This document shows positions 1 to 5,072 of a DNA stretch of 5,072 nucleotides, one piece after another; the first letter of the stretch is position 1; each line of letters opens with the position of its first letter. Both the position numbers and the translations under genes were made by a program. The stretch comes from Candidatus Binatia bacterium (GTDB lineage Bacteria; Desulfobacterota_B; Binatia; UBA9968), in contig JAICHC010000278.1 of the NCBI GenBank assembly GCA_025922795.1, positions 1 to 5,072 of the forward strand. The letters are read 5' to 3'. Below the pieces are notes generated by a model. That model was not told where the DNA came from and did not search any database. It saw only the letters and a list, made by a program, of their open reading frames with translations.

Positions 1-133
1 AACTCTGATCGACGTATTTTTCCGGATCCGGCAGCGGGCCCTTTATGCCTTTTTGCTCGGCGTAAATATCCACGACCGTTTTGAGCCCATCGAGTCCCTC
101 ACGCTCACGACCAATGCCTCCCGCTGCGGCCAT
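1..133 (-). pseudogene. C-terminal fragment of a second NMT1/THI5-type ABC substrate-binding protein (5'-truncated, runs off left edge)
   Basis: Reading the minus strand leftwards from an ATG at 133 gives 44 codons that stay open to the window edge. From about position 97 the translation contains GLKTVVDIYAEQ and then PLPDPEKYVDQS, which I recognise as the conserved C-terminal segment of NitT/TauT-type (NMT1/THI5-like) substrate-binding proteins. It also parallels the end of the intact neighbour, where FEDMVDESI occupies the place of PEKYVDQS. The frame is closed by a TAA at 164-166, and the neighbouring gene ends at 167, so there is no room for the roughly 280 residues that should precede this segment. 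The first dozen residues do not resemble the family. No Shine-Dalgarno sequence precedes the ATG. I therefore read it as a remnant of a tandem paralogue left by a deletion. Alternatives are a very short domain gene or an assembly misjoin. The homology is fairly secure; the pseudogene status is inference. Confidence 0.7.
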
Positions 134-166
134 CTGCCAATGCGGCCGCGAGGAACTGAACCCTTA

Positions 167-1168
167 CTACTTATACACCTTATCGATGAAGCCGCTTTTT
201 TCCAGCTCGCGCACGATGCTTTCGTCGACCATGTCCTCGAAGCGAAGTTGTACGCCGGGCTTGCGGCTGGTCGCTTCTTTGATCTGTACCTCCACGCCGG
301 GCCGGGTCACCAGCGGCACCACGTCATAGAGTTTGGCGGTCGCGGCGTAGGCTGACTCCAGATAATTTTCGTTGGTGATTCGGCTGTACTTGGAGATGAT
401 TTTTTTCGTGTCCTCCTTGTGCGTCTTGAAAAATTGCGTTGCCTCGATGTGCGCCATGATGACTCGTTTCACCGTATCTTTGTGGCGCGCCAGATAGCGT
501 TTCGTCGTGGTTGCGCAGATATAGGGAAATTCGAATCGCTTCTGAAAATCCGCCGTGCTGATGAGAATACGGTAAGGAATGCCTTGGGTCAGGTGAATAA
601 TACCCGGCGGCGATGGAAATCCAGCGATCCTGCCGGTGCGAAACGATGCCGCCCTTTCCGCCGGACCGCCGACCTGCATAATCAGCACTTGCTTATCGGG
701 CTCCATCCCGAGGCCCCGGATCAGCGCGCGCGCCGCCACGTCCGAGGCGCTGCCAACGCGGCTTATGCCGATGTTTTTTCCCTTGAGATCCTCGGCCGAT
801 TTGACGCTCTCGTTGACGACCAGTTCGTAAGGCAGCGAGTTGAGGTAGCAGGCGACCATCACGAGATCCGCGCCGGCAACTACGGCGCTGGCCACGCCGC
901 CGCCGGAAGCATTGGCCACCTGCACATCACCCGCCACCAGACTCGAGACACTGGTAGTCGTGCTGGGAATGAAAAGCAAGTCGGCGTCCAAGCCGTGCTT
1001 TTTGTAATAACCCCGCGCCTGCGCCACGTACCACACCGCATTGCTGCTCTCCAGAGCGCTGTGCGCGAGCCTGATTTTGTCTTGCGCCGATGCGCCGTTG
1101 ACCGACGCCGCACTGCCACAGAAAAAAAGCAGATTAACGAATAACCAAAATCGCCGCGGAAGTTTCAT
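167..1168 (-). CDS. ABC transporter periplasmic substrate-binding protein, NMT1/THI5-like (NitT/TauT family)
   Basis: The 333-residue product is the solute-capturing subunit of an ABC importer of the nitrate/sulfonate/taurine and thiamine-precursor (NMT1/THI5) superfamily, acting in the periplasm. Residues 1-28 form a Sec signal peptide: basic MKLPRR, a hydrophobic core WLFVNLLFF, and an ASA motif before Gln29. The one Cys in this stretch lacks a lipobox, so a soluble protein is expected. The mature part begins with the typical IRLAHSALESSNAVWYVAQ and ARGYYKKHGLDADLLFIP (about 32-68), then the DVQVANASGGGVASAVVAG lobe region (81-99), ELVVNESVKSAEDLKGKNIG (115-134) and a hinge/second lobe with GGPAERAASFRTGRIAGF (167-184). 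It ends LEKSGFIDKVYK. The length is normal for the family. The frame stays open to 1261, but the ATG at 1168 is chosen because AGGAGG stands just upstream and the signal peptide starts there. Two consecutive stops, TAG and TAA, close the gene. The ligand cannot be told from sequence, and no permease or ATPase gene is in the window. Confidence 0.92.
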   Translation of the reverse strand: MKLPRRFWLFVNLLFFCGSAASVNGASAQDKIRLAHSALESSNAVWYVAQARGYYKKHGLDADLLFIPSTTTSVSSLVAGDVQVANASGGGVASAVVAGADLVMVACYLNSLPYELVVNESVKSAEDLKGKNIGISRVGSASDVAARALIRGLGMEPDKQVLIMQVGGPAERAASFRTGRIAGFPSPPGIIHLTQGIPYRILISTADFQKRFEFPYICATTTKRYLARHKDTVKRVIMAHIEATQFFKTHKEDTKKIISKYSRITNENYLESAYAATAKLYDVVPLVTRPGVEVQIKEATSRKPGVQLRFEDMVDESIVRELEKSGFIDKVYK

Positions 1169-1516
1169 AATCCCTCCTTCATAAGATGACGACGAAAGGG
1201 AGAATGTTGAAGGTCTGGCGCCAGCCTCATCATCGGCGGCGCCAACATACGACTTTGACAAACTTCAGGCAAGCAAGTTTCTCGCGCGGTCACGGCCATC
1301 AGCCGCCAATAGAAAATGCCGAAAAATGTTGACTCAAGTATTTCCGGAGGGTAGCGTTGACAAAATTACATCCGCGGTTGCGTTGGCATTTTGGCGCTTC
1401 TGTCCTTTCCAAACAAGGCGACAATCTAAGCAGCTGGCTGATCGAGCCTCGTCGGCTCCGAGGCCGGTGATCCCTCGCAGGTCCGCGTCGTCCCACAATC
1501 CAAATTGAACGATGCC
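1169..1516. other. Divergent intergenic region between substrate-binding protein and channel genes
   Basis: This stretch of about 350 bases must hold promoters for both flanking genes, which point away from each other. I see no convincing coding sequence in it: translations of the short open frames on both strands are Arg/Ser-rich and resemble nothing known to me. Visible elements are a perfect 10-base palindrome CTGGCGCCAG at 1215-1224, TTGACT at 1329-1334 and TTGACA at 1357-1362 on the plus strand, and a possible hairpin with a six-base stem (GCCTCG 1446-1451, CGAGGC 1459-1464). Neither -35-like hexamer has a good -10 element at standard spacing, so no promoter is called. The palindrome lies 47-56 bases upstream of the substrate-binding protein start and could be an operator, but that is speculation. 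Confidence 0.5.
1173..1178 (-). promoter_or_regulatory. Strong Shine-Dalgarno site of the substrate-binding protein gene
   Basis: The minus strand reads GAAGGAGGGATTATG, a full AGGAGG core four bases before the ATG at 1168. This fixes the start there and rules out the longer reading to 1261, whose extra 31 residues are low-complexity and not family-like. It is by far the best ribosome binding site in the window, suggesting efficient translation. Confidence 0.85.
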
Positions 1517-2971
1517 ATGACGTACGAAGCAATCTTGAGGGAATTGAGCCTGGCCGCCGACAGCGGCGACGAATTACTGCACTGGATCATCAGACAGCTG
1601 GCGCAGCTCATTGGGCTTGCCCTGGAACGACTTCCGGGCGCAGTGCCGCTCAGCGAGTATAGATTCCTCTATCCCGAGATCTGGCTTCACGCCGCCACTT
1701 CGATCGTGTTGCTCGTCTGCTTTTTGTTCATTCATGGGCTGATTTTTACATTTGTCCGCCGCAAAACCGACCGTCACCGCGAAAAGACGGGCGGCGACGA
1801 CATTTGGGTAATCGTTGCGCAAGCCGTGCTCAAACCGTTGAAGTTCGCGTCTTGGATTATCGGAATTTATCTCGCCGCCCTGCCGTTATTATTGCTTCTC
1901 AATCTCGACCACCCGCTGTACTCGCTCCGGCTGCTGGTCGACAAGCTTGTCAACCTTCTCCTGTTCGCCGCCGTGTATTGGCTTTTTTACCGCTCGATCG
2001 AAATCGCGGAGAACCGCTTACGAATCTGGGCGCGCGGCACGCGCAGCGAAGTGCAAGACCTCGCGATTCCATTAATCGTCAAAACGCTGCGTGCCGTCGT
2101 CCCGGTAGCGGCAGTTACGGCAGGCCTGCCGCTCCTAGGGCTGCCGCCAGAGTATGACGCGGTCGTGGCCAGAGCGAGTAGCTTGTTTTTTCTCGTCGCC
2201 GTTTCATGGCTATTGTTTCAGATTGTCGCCGTCGGCGAGCGCTTCATTCTGATCCGCTATGACGTGAGTCGAAGCGATAATTTGCGGGCGCGCCAGATCT
2301 ATACGCAGGTCCATATACTCAAGCAAACACTGCACGTCATCATAACGGTGGTCATGCTCGCCGCCGGATTGATGATGTTCGATACGGTGCGCAGCTTGGG
2401 TGCGAGCGTGCTGGCATCGGCCGGCGTCATCGGCATTATCGTCGGCTTCGCGGCACAACGCACCATCGCTAACTTATTTGCCGGTTTCCAACTCGCGATG
2501 ACCCAACCGATCCGCATCGACGACGTCGTAATCGTCGAAAATGAATGGGGACGCATCGAAGAAATCACGCTGACTTACGTCGTTGTACGAATCTGGGATC
2601 TGCGCCGGCTGATTGTGCCGCTGAGCTATTTCATCGAGCGCCCTTTTCAAAATTGGACACGCGCCCAGTCGGACATCCTGGCCACCGTGTTCCTCTATAC
2701 CGACTATGCGGTTCCGGTCGATGCCATGCGCGAAGAGCTCAAACGAATCCTGGCCCAAGCGCCGGATTGGGATGGCAAAGTGTGCGTGTTGCAGGTGACC
2801 AATGCCACGGACCGATCGGTCGAATTGCGGGCCCTGGCAAGCGCTGCCGACGCCTCCAAGGCTTGGAATCTCAGATGTGAGATTCGCGAGAAGCTGATTT
2901 TTTTCGTGCAACAGAACTATCCCGATAGCCTGCCTCGGGTGCGGGCGGAGATGCGCCAAGCCGGCGCGTGA
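1517..2971 (+). CDS. MscS-family mechanosensitive ion channel, large multi-span type
   Basis: The product (484 residues from the ATG at 1517) is an inner-membrane channel of the small-conductance mechanosensitive family, expected to open under membrane tension and release solutes during osmotic downshock. It is much longer than E. coli MscS (286 residues) because of extra N-terminal helices: hydrophobic spans lie near 56-80, 109-129, 136-158, 189-207 (weak), 218-239 and 269-289. The pore-lining helix follows (about 294-326), with Gly/Ala-rich ASAGVIGIIVGFAAQRTIAN. The beta domain (about 330-382) contains QPIRIDDVVIVENEWGRIEE and then VPLSYFIERPFQNWTR, in place of the IPN motif of E. coli MscS. 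The last 100 residues form the cytoplasmic alpha/beta domain, and there is no extra C-terminal sensory domain. The start is uncertain: a TTG four codons upstream at 1505 is equally possible and neither has a visible Shine-Dalgarno site. The gene stands alone, divergent from the transporter gene and convergent with the oxidoreductase gene. Confidence 0.93.
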   Translation: MTYEAILRELSLAADSGDELLHWIIRQLAQLIGLALERLPGAVPLSEYRFLYPEIWLHAATSIVLLVCFLFIHGLIFTFVRRKTDRHREKTGGDDIWVIVAQAVLKPLKFASWIIGIYLAALPLLLLLNLDHPLYSLRLLVDKLVNLLLFAAVYWLFYRSIEIAENRLRIWARGTRSEVQDLAIPLIVKTLRAVVPVAAVTAGLPLLGLPPEYDAVVARASSLFFLVAVSWLLFQIVAVGERFILIRYDVSRSDNLRARQIYTQVHILKQTLHVIITVVMLAAGLMMFDTVRSLGASVLASAGVIGIIVGFAAQRTIANLFAGFQLAMTQPIRIDDVVIVENEWGRIEEITLTYVVVRIWDLRRLIVPLSYFIERPFQNWTRAQSDILATVFLYTDYAVPVDAMREELKRILAQAPDWDGKVCVLQVTNATDRSVELRALASAADASKAWNLRCEIREKLIFFVQQNYPDSLPRVRAEMRQAGA

Positions 2972-3116
2972 CAGGCAAGACAGCGAAGCAGCTCAATCCT
3001 GAATAGCTGAATGAGTGGCACGGGAAGGCTAGATGGGCTCATATCGAAGCCGCTCAGGCGCGAGACAAACCGGCGCAAACTCAAATCGAGTGCTGAGTAA
3101 TTTTGCTGGTTGGCTG

Positions 3117-4103
3117 CTACGAACCATGGGTGCGCAAGCCCGGCATGACTTCACGCGTGAATAAGTCGAACGAAGTTTCGCAAGCGGCACGAGCAATTCC
3201 CGGGACGGAGAATCGGCAGACGAGATGATTTACATTCAGTTCTTTCCGGAATCTTTCAATTTCAGCAACGCAGGTCTTCGAGTCGCCCAAAATAATCCGG
3301 TCTTCAGCGAGCCGCTCGATCGTTAGTTCTCCCGCTGGACGCTTGACCACCGGGTGAGGCCAGCGGAAATACATTCTTTCAAACGCCTGGATAAACGAAT
3401 CACCCGCAGCGGCGATCGCTTCTTGGGCGGAGTGCGCGACGAACACGTAGCGAAACAAATCAACTTCGCCCTCGCCTTTGCCATTTTCGCCGCACGCATC
3501 TCGGTACATGCGCGCGCTCGGCGCCAGCTCACCCAGACTGGCGGACGGACCGACAAACCATGCGTCGCCGAGCCGCGCCGCTCGGCGAATCGCCGCCTCG
3601 GACCAAGCGCCAACCCAGATCGGCGGTCTGGGCTGCTGCACCGGGCGCGGCGCGATTGTGGCATCGGTCACTTGAAAATGCCTGCCATGATGCGTGACCG
3701 TCGTTTGCGTCCAGAGCCGTTCTAACAATTGAGCGCCTTCCTCCATCCGGCTGCCGCGCTCTTTGAGCGAAATGCCATAGGCGGCGAATTCTTCCGGCGC
3801 GTAACCGGCGCCAATTCCCAAAATCAAGCGGCCGCCGGAGATCATGTCGACCATCGCGCCTTCTTCGGCGACCGCCAACGGATGATAGAGCGGCAACAAG
3901 AGCACGCCGGTACCCAAAGCGATGCGGCTCGTGCGGCTTGCGATCGCCGCAAGTCCGATCAAAGGCGCCGGATGCAAAATGGGATTGTTATGATGCTCGC
4001 CAAGCCAAACCGAGTCGAAGCCCGCGCTCTCCGCCCGCTCGCACTCGCTGAGGGTCTCGTAAAAGCTCGTTTGTCCTTGCAGCGGGCTTAAACCGATTTT
4101 CAT
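3117..4103 (-). CDS. LLM class flavin-dependent oxidoreductase (bacterial luciferase-like monooxygenase)
   Basis: The 328-residue protein is a soluble TIM-barrel enzyme of the luciferase-like family, which uses reduced FMN or coenzyme F420 to oxidise or reduce diverse small molecules. Family marks are the N-terminal strand MKIGLSPLQG, AESAGFDSVWLGEHH (24-38), IALGTGVLLLPLYHPLAVAE (61-80) followed by a glycine-rich LILGIGAGY (93-101), APRPVQQPRPPIWVGAWSEA (151-170), and a late GDSKTCVAEIERF segment (273-285) leading into the last barrel strand HLVCRFSVPGI. The length is typical and the frame intact. The ATG at 4103 begins the first beta strand directly; only a weak GAGAT precedes it. On the minus strand a TACAAT hexamer at 4145-4140 would make a reasonable -10 element, but the matching -35 is poor. 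The gene may therefore be read through from the floA unit 76 bases upstream. Substrate and choice of FMN or F420 cannot be told from the sequence. Confidence 0.92.
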   Translation of the reverse strand: MKIGLSPLQGQTSFYETLSECERAESAGFDSVWLGEHHNNPILHPAPLIGLAAIASRTSRIALGTGVLLLPLYHPLAVAEEGAMVDMISGGRLILGIGAGYAPEEFAAYGISLKERGSRMEEGAQLLERLWTQTTVTHHGRHFQVTDATIAPRPVQQPRPPIWVGAWSEAAIRRAARLGDAWFVGPSASLGELAPSARMYRDACGENGKGEGEVDLFRYVFVAHSAQEAIAAAGDSFIQAFERMYFRWPHPVVKRPAGELTIERLAEDRIILGDSKTCVAEIERFRKELNVNHLVCRFSVPGIARAACETSFDLFTREVMPGLRTHGS

Positions 4104-4160
4104 ATTGATCTCGTAGCGCCTGATCAGATTTGGCGAACCATTGTATGCCGCCTTAGGTGA

Positions 4161-4181
4161 GATTGCCGGCGTCCGGCGATC
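4161..4181 (-). terminator. GC-rich hairpin at the stop codon of the small floA-linked gene (possible attenuator or weak terminator)
   Basis: The arms 4161-4169 (GATTGCCGG) and 4173-4181 (CCGGCGATC) pair over nine positions with one imperfect pair and a three-base loop. The right arm overlaps the stop codon of the small gene (4180-4182). On the minus-strand transcript the stem is not followed by a U tract, so a standard intrinsic terminator is unlikely. It could stabilise the 3' end of the floA message or partly separate it from the oxidoreductase gene. Confidence 0.3.
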
Positions 4182-4506
4182 AATCCGGCGGGTCGTTGGC
4201 GCGGCAGGGTCCCAAGATCGTCATGGCGACGATGGTGCGCCGCAGATCGCGCTTGTTTCTGAACATCGTCTGCCTGAATCCACGACGGCGCAACGGCTGG
4301 ACCGCGATGGGTGGAGGCGCTTCCTGTGCGCTCTCACGGCGCGCGAACGACGCGGGCGGTGGCGGAGCCGCTTGCCGGCGCATACCCATGTCCGGCTCGC
4401 GCCGTGAATCCGGCGCTGGGGGTTCATATCGTCGCCGCATTTGACCAAGGATGTAGTTCGCCAAGGGGATCGCAATAAATAGAATGAGGAGAATGATCGT
4501 TTCCAT
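4180..4506 (-). CDS. Small single-pass membrane protein with proline-rich linker, downstream of floA (function unknown)
   Basis: I do not recognise a named family for this 108-residue product. Residues 3-22 form one hydrophobic helix (TIILLILFIAIPLANYILGQ) followed at once by RRR, which predicts an N-terminal anchor with the rest in the cytoplasm. Residues 27-70 are a low-complexity Pro/Arg/Ala linker with PPPP and PPP runs. The last 35 residues are basic and look like a folded or binding module: RRRGFRQTMFRNKRDLRR, then TIVAMTILGPCRANDPPD. From memory, a similar LGPxRA tail occurs in hypothetical proteins of Acidobacteria, but I cannot confirm that here. The ATG lies 18 bases after the floA stop; GGAG overlaps that stop region but sits 14 bases from the ATG, with AGAG nearer at 10. 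Tight linkage and strong base composition agreement suggest co-transcription with floA and a role at the same membrane sites. In Bacillus subtilis an unrelated small gene, yqfB, takes this position. Confidence 0.75.
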   Translation of the reverse strand: METIILLILFIAIPLANYILGQMRRRYEPPAPDSRREPDMGMRRQAAPPPPASFARRESAQEAPPPIAVQPLRRRGFRQTMFRNKRDLRRTIVAMTILGPCRANDPPD

Positions 4507-4524
4507 ATAAATGAAGCTCTCTCC

Positions 4525-5072
4525 TCAGCGCTTCTGGCCGGACGACGGATCTTCGCCGGTGCCGGCGATCGAATCGCGCATCGACGTGTCGGCTTGCACG
4601 TTCTTCATGCGGTAATAGTCCATGATGCCGAGATTGCCCTGACGAAATGCCTCGGCCATGGCGCGCGGCACCTCCGCCTCCGCTTCGACGACGCGGGCGC
4701 GCATCTCCTGCTCTAATGCCACGGCCATGGCGCGGCGCTCTTCAGCCTTGGCCTGGGCGATCTGCTTGTCGGCATCGGCCTGGTCGATTTGCAGCTTCGC
4801 GCCGATGTTCTGACCCACGTCCACATCGGCGATGTCGATCGACAGGATCTCGTAGGCCGTTCCTGCATCCAGTCCTTTGCTCAGAATATTCTTCGAAATG
4901 TGATCGGGATTTTCCAGCACTGCCTTGTGGGTTGCCGCCGATCCGATGGTGCTCACCATGCACTCGCCGACCCGCGCGATGACCGTCTCCTCGCCTGCAC
5001 CACCGACCAGCCGGTCGATGTTGGTGCGAACCGTCACGCGAGAGACGGCGATAAGTTGGATTCCGCCCTTCG
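4525..5072 (-). CDS. floA: Flotillin-like protein FloA (UPF0365/YqfA family), C-terminal part; start lies beyond right edge
   Basis: FloA is a membrane-associated SPFH-type scaffold that organises functional membrane microdomains. The window holds 181 codons plus stop, a little over half of the usual roughly 330 residues; the N-terminal membrane hairpin and the first half of the SPFH domain are off the edge. The frame continues without a stop through 5072, reading [11 protein letters not shown] just before the first GTG at 5037, which matches the family, so that GTG is an internal valine and not a start. Recognisable family segments are [58 protein letters not shown] and the coiled-coil [20 protein letters not shown], then [18 protein letters not shown] and MRDS. 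Compared with my memory of the Bacillus sequence, about seven residues are missing before VVEAEAEVP, and Gly is replaced by Cys in [10 protein letters not shown]. In many genomes an NfeD-like gene sits upstream; here that position is outside the window. Confidence 0.95.
   Translation of the reverse strand, partial: KGGIQLIAVSRVTVRTNIDRLVGGAGEETVIARVGECMVSTIGSAATHKAVLENPDHISKNILSKGLDAGTAYEILSIDIADVDVGQNIGAKLQIDQADADKQIAQAKAEERRAMAVALEQEMRARVVEAEAEVPRAMAEAFRQGNLGIMDYYRMKNVQADTSMRDSIAGTGEDPSSGQKR

Noticed and set aside
53..355. Plus-strand open frame of 100 codons at the left edge
   Set aside because: It is antisense to the binding-protein remnant and to the 3' end of the intact gene, both of which show family-specific sequence.
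419..1144. Long plus-strand open frame of 241 codons opposite the substrate-binding protein gene
   Set aside because: The translation is rich in Arg, His and Ala with no family resemblance, and it lies entirely antisense to a well-supported gene with signal peptide and ribosome binding site.
1169..1261. Longer N-terminus for the substrate-binding protein beginning at 1261
   Set aside because: The added 31 residues would precede the signal peptide and lack homology, and the AGGAGG site sits immediately before the internal ATG at 1168.
1329..1391. Possible promoters for the channel gene around TTGACT (1329-1334) and TTGACA (1357-1362)
   Set aside because: At 17-base spacing the -10 positions read TAGCGT and GCGTTG, which are poor matches, so no promoter can be supported from sequence.
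2474..2959. Minus-strand open frame of 161 codons inside the channel gene
   Set aside because: It is opposite the most conserved MscS region; its sequence has no recognisable domain and reflects codon bias of the real gene.
3007..3096. Short coding-like stretch in the convergent gap (29 codons between TAG and TGA, translation containing ARWAHIEAAQARDKPAQ)
   Set aside because: It has no start codon other than CTG, no ribosome binding site, and the other frames of the same segment are also open, so chance is likely. I could not match it to a family.
3107..3126. Inverted repeat TGGTT/AACCA around the stop of the oxidoreductase gene as a terminator
   Set aside because: The stem is only five pairs with a ten-base loop and no U tract on the minus-strand transcript.

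Overview
This is a moderately GC-rich (by eye) bacterial chromosome segment with five recognisable protein genes and one gene remnant. The combination of an NMT1/THI5-type ABC substrate-binding protein, a luciferase-like (LLM) flavin oxidoreductase and a FloA-type flotillin gene would suit an uncultured soil or sediment lineage such as Rokubacteria, Tectomicrobia, Binatota or a deltaproteobacterium-like group. That placement is inference from gene content; there is no rRNA or tRNA to test it.

Layout from left to right. At the left edge (1-133, minus) lies the C-terminal part of a second NMT1-type substrate-binding protein, cut off from any N-terminal domain. It directly follows an intact substrate-binding protein gene (167-1168, minus) with a clear signal peptide and a strong Shine-Dalgarno site. 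A divergent intergenic region of about 350 bases separates this from a large MscS-family mechanosensitive channel gene (1517-2971, plus). A 145-base convergent gap with no convincing terminator follows, then an LLM-class flavin-dependent oxidoreductase (3117-4103, minus). Upstream of that on the same strand is a two-gene unit: floA (entering from the right edge, ending at 4525) and a small membrane-anchored, proline-rich protein (4180-4506) whose start lies 18 bases after the floA stop.

How the genes work together. The floA pair is the clearest functional unit: a flotillin-like membrane scaffold plus a small single-pass protein of unknown function. The LLM gene starts 76 bases after the small gene and may be co-transcribed or have its own weak promoter. 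The substrate-binding protein lacks its permease and ATPase genes in this window; they could lie to the left. The channel gene stands alone.

Most worth a second look: the truncated paralogous substrate-binding protein at the left edge, the uncharacterised small partner of floA with a distinctive C-terminal motif, and an apparent loss of one heptad in the FloA coiled coil. I found no CRISPR array, insertion sequence, RNA gene, phage gene or recognisable defence system.
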